Shown piece by piece: positions 63,480 through 64,000 of a DNA stretch of 64,000 nt (the stretch's first letter is position 1; every line of letters starts with the position of its first letter). A program made the position numbers and the translations under genes. The stretch is taken from positions 123,277,411 through 123,341,410 of the forward strand of contig NC_092811.1 in NCBI RefSeq assembly GCF_040954645.1, in the 5' to 3' direction. Source of the stretch: Diabrotica undecimpunctata (lineage: Eukaryota > Arthropoda > Insecta > Coleoptera > Chrysomelidae). The notes under the pieces are model-generated. The model had not been told where the DNA came from. It saw nothing but the letters and a program-made list of their open reading frames with translations, and did not search any database.

Positions 63480-64000
63480 CAGGGTTAACCAAAACTGTTG
63501 GTTTATTAATACAATTAACTTACAATAAATGTTTACTTAAATACAATTAAATTACAACAAATGTTCAAATTGACGACCTTCGGCAATAATACAATGTGAA
63601 AGATATGCAATAAATTCTTTCCTAACTTTTTCGATGACTTCAGGTGTTATTTGTGCAATTTCCGTTCTGATGCGCTCCTTCAACTCTTCTACATTATTCG
63701 GTCGATTTTGACATACTCTGCTCTTTAAATATCCCCACAAAAAAAAGTCTTACGGAGTTAAATCTGGAAACCTTAGTGGCCATTCGATGAGCCCCCTTCT
63801 ACCTGTTCACATACCTGGGAAAACGTTATTAGGGTAATTTCGTACCTCAACGCCGTAGTGTGGGGGAGCCCCATTATGTTGGTACAGTTCCCGTCATATA
63901 AAACTGGTACGCTTTTTTTCCCAATATAAACCTGTGTTCAGACTTGACACGATGGTTCGTGAATCAATTCGTTGTTGCCATCACAGATAACAGAATTGCA
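63480..64000 (-). mobile_element. Mariner-like (DD41D) element, right side cut by window edge
   Basis: TA (63478-63479) is followed by CAGGGTTAACCAAAACTG, a likely terminus. Minus-strand transposase pieces: YQHNGAPPHYGVEVRNYPN (second Asp changed to Asn), RRGLIEWPLRFPDLTP, a stop, DFFLWGYLKSRVCQNRP (third Asp), EELKERIRTEIAQITPEVI, ending AEGRQFEHLL at 63552. Spacing is 41 residues as in 31758-33763, but the termini differ, so it is another subfamily. Stops and the Asp-to-Asn change show it is inactive. Confidence 0.85.

Noticed and set aside
1..64000. CRISPR arrays, tRNA or rRNA genes, bacterial-type operons
   Set aside because: No regularly spaced identical repeats with unique spacers, no cloverleaf or rRNA-like segments seen; intron structure and transposons indicate a eukaryotic genome.

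Overview
The window looks like gene-poor, AT-rich DNA from an insect nuclear genome, probably a beetle or a relative with a large, repeat-laden genome. That assignment is inference. It rests on GT-AG introns, C2H2 zinc-finger exons, many LINEs of insect type, and several cut-and-paste DNA transposon groups (Tc1, mariner, Sailor-like, PIF/Harbinger, piggyBac). I see no tRNA, rRNA, operon or CRISPR array. Most long reading frames belong to transposable elements or are antisense shadows of them.

The only convincing host coding sequence is a set of minus-strand C2H2 zinc-finger exons between 15.2 and 41.7 kb. There are three complete cassettes: 15209-16112; 34145-34420 + 26615-26832 + 26153-26526; and 41158-41696 + 38890-39338. 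A fourth, orphan exon lies at 22567-22839. Every leading exon has an acceptor that supplies the last base of a split codon. Each then encodes a basic linker, a proline-rich EP motif and a degenerate first finger. This suggests either tandem paralogues or alternative 3' cassettes spliced to a shared 5' exon to the right (the lola / mod(mdg4) arrangement). The 7.3 kb intron of the middle cassette is full of transposons. A GC-richer block at 43.4-44.65 kb, upstream in the same orientation, carries a TATA-type promoter and an 80-aa frame of unknown identity.

Layout: 0-3.5 kb holds a Sailor-like transposase remnant, a Penelope-like GIY-YIG remnant and AT-rich DNA. At 3.6-6.2 kb a dead Tc1 transposon carries LINEs nested up to two deep. 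At 7.8-14.9 kb are LINE fragments, one LINE inside another with a clean target duplication, and a mariner-derived MITE. At 16.2-25.3 kb are LINE pieces, a large fold-back repeat, and a Tc1 element split by a PIF/Harbinger element. At 26.9-33.8 kb, inside the zinc-finger intron, are LINEs, an apparently intact Sailor-like (DD82E) transposon, a piggyBac relic and a DD41D mariner. At 35.5-40.4 kb are two fold-back repeats, a Harbinger MITE and an array of TGACCTT motifs. From 44.7 to 64 kb are LINEs of several families, two near-identical mariner copies with an unusual DD43D spacing, a Harbinger derivative with a MADF relic, and a mariner remnant running off the right edge.

Many insertions can be resolved to the base from target duplications. 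These are 8-12 bp for several LINEs, TA for mariner and Sailor, and TAA/TTA for Harbinger. Relative insertion order can therefore be read from the sequence. The Sailor-like element is the only transposon whose transposase appears undamaged.
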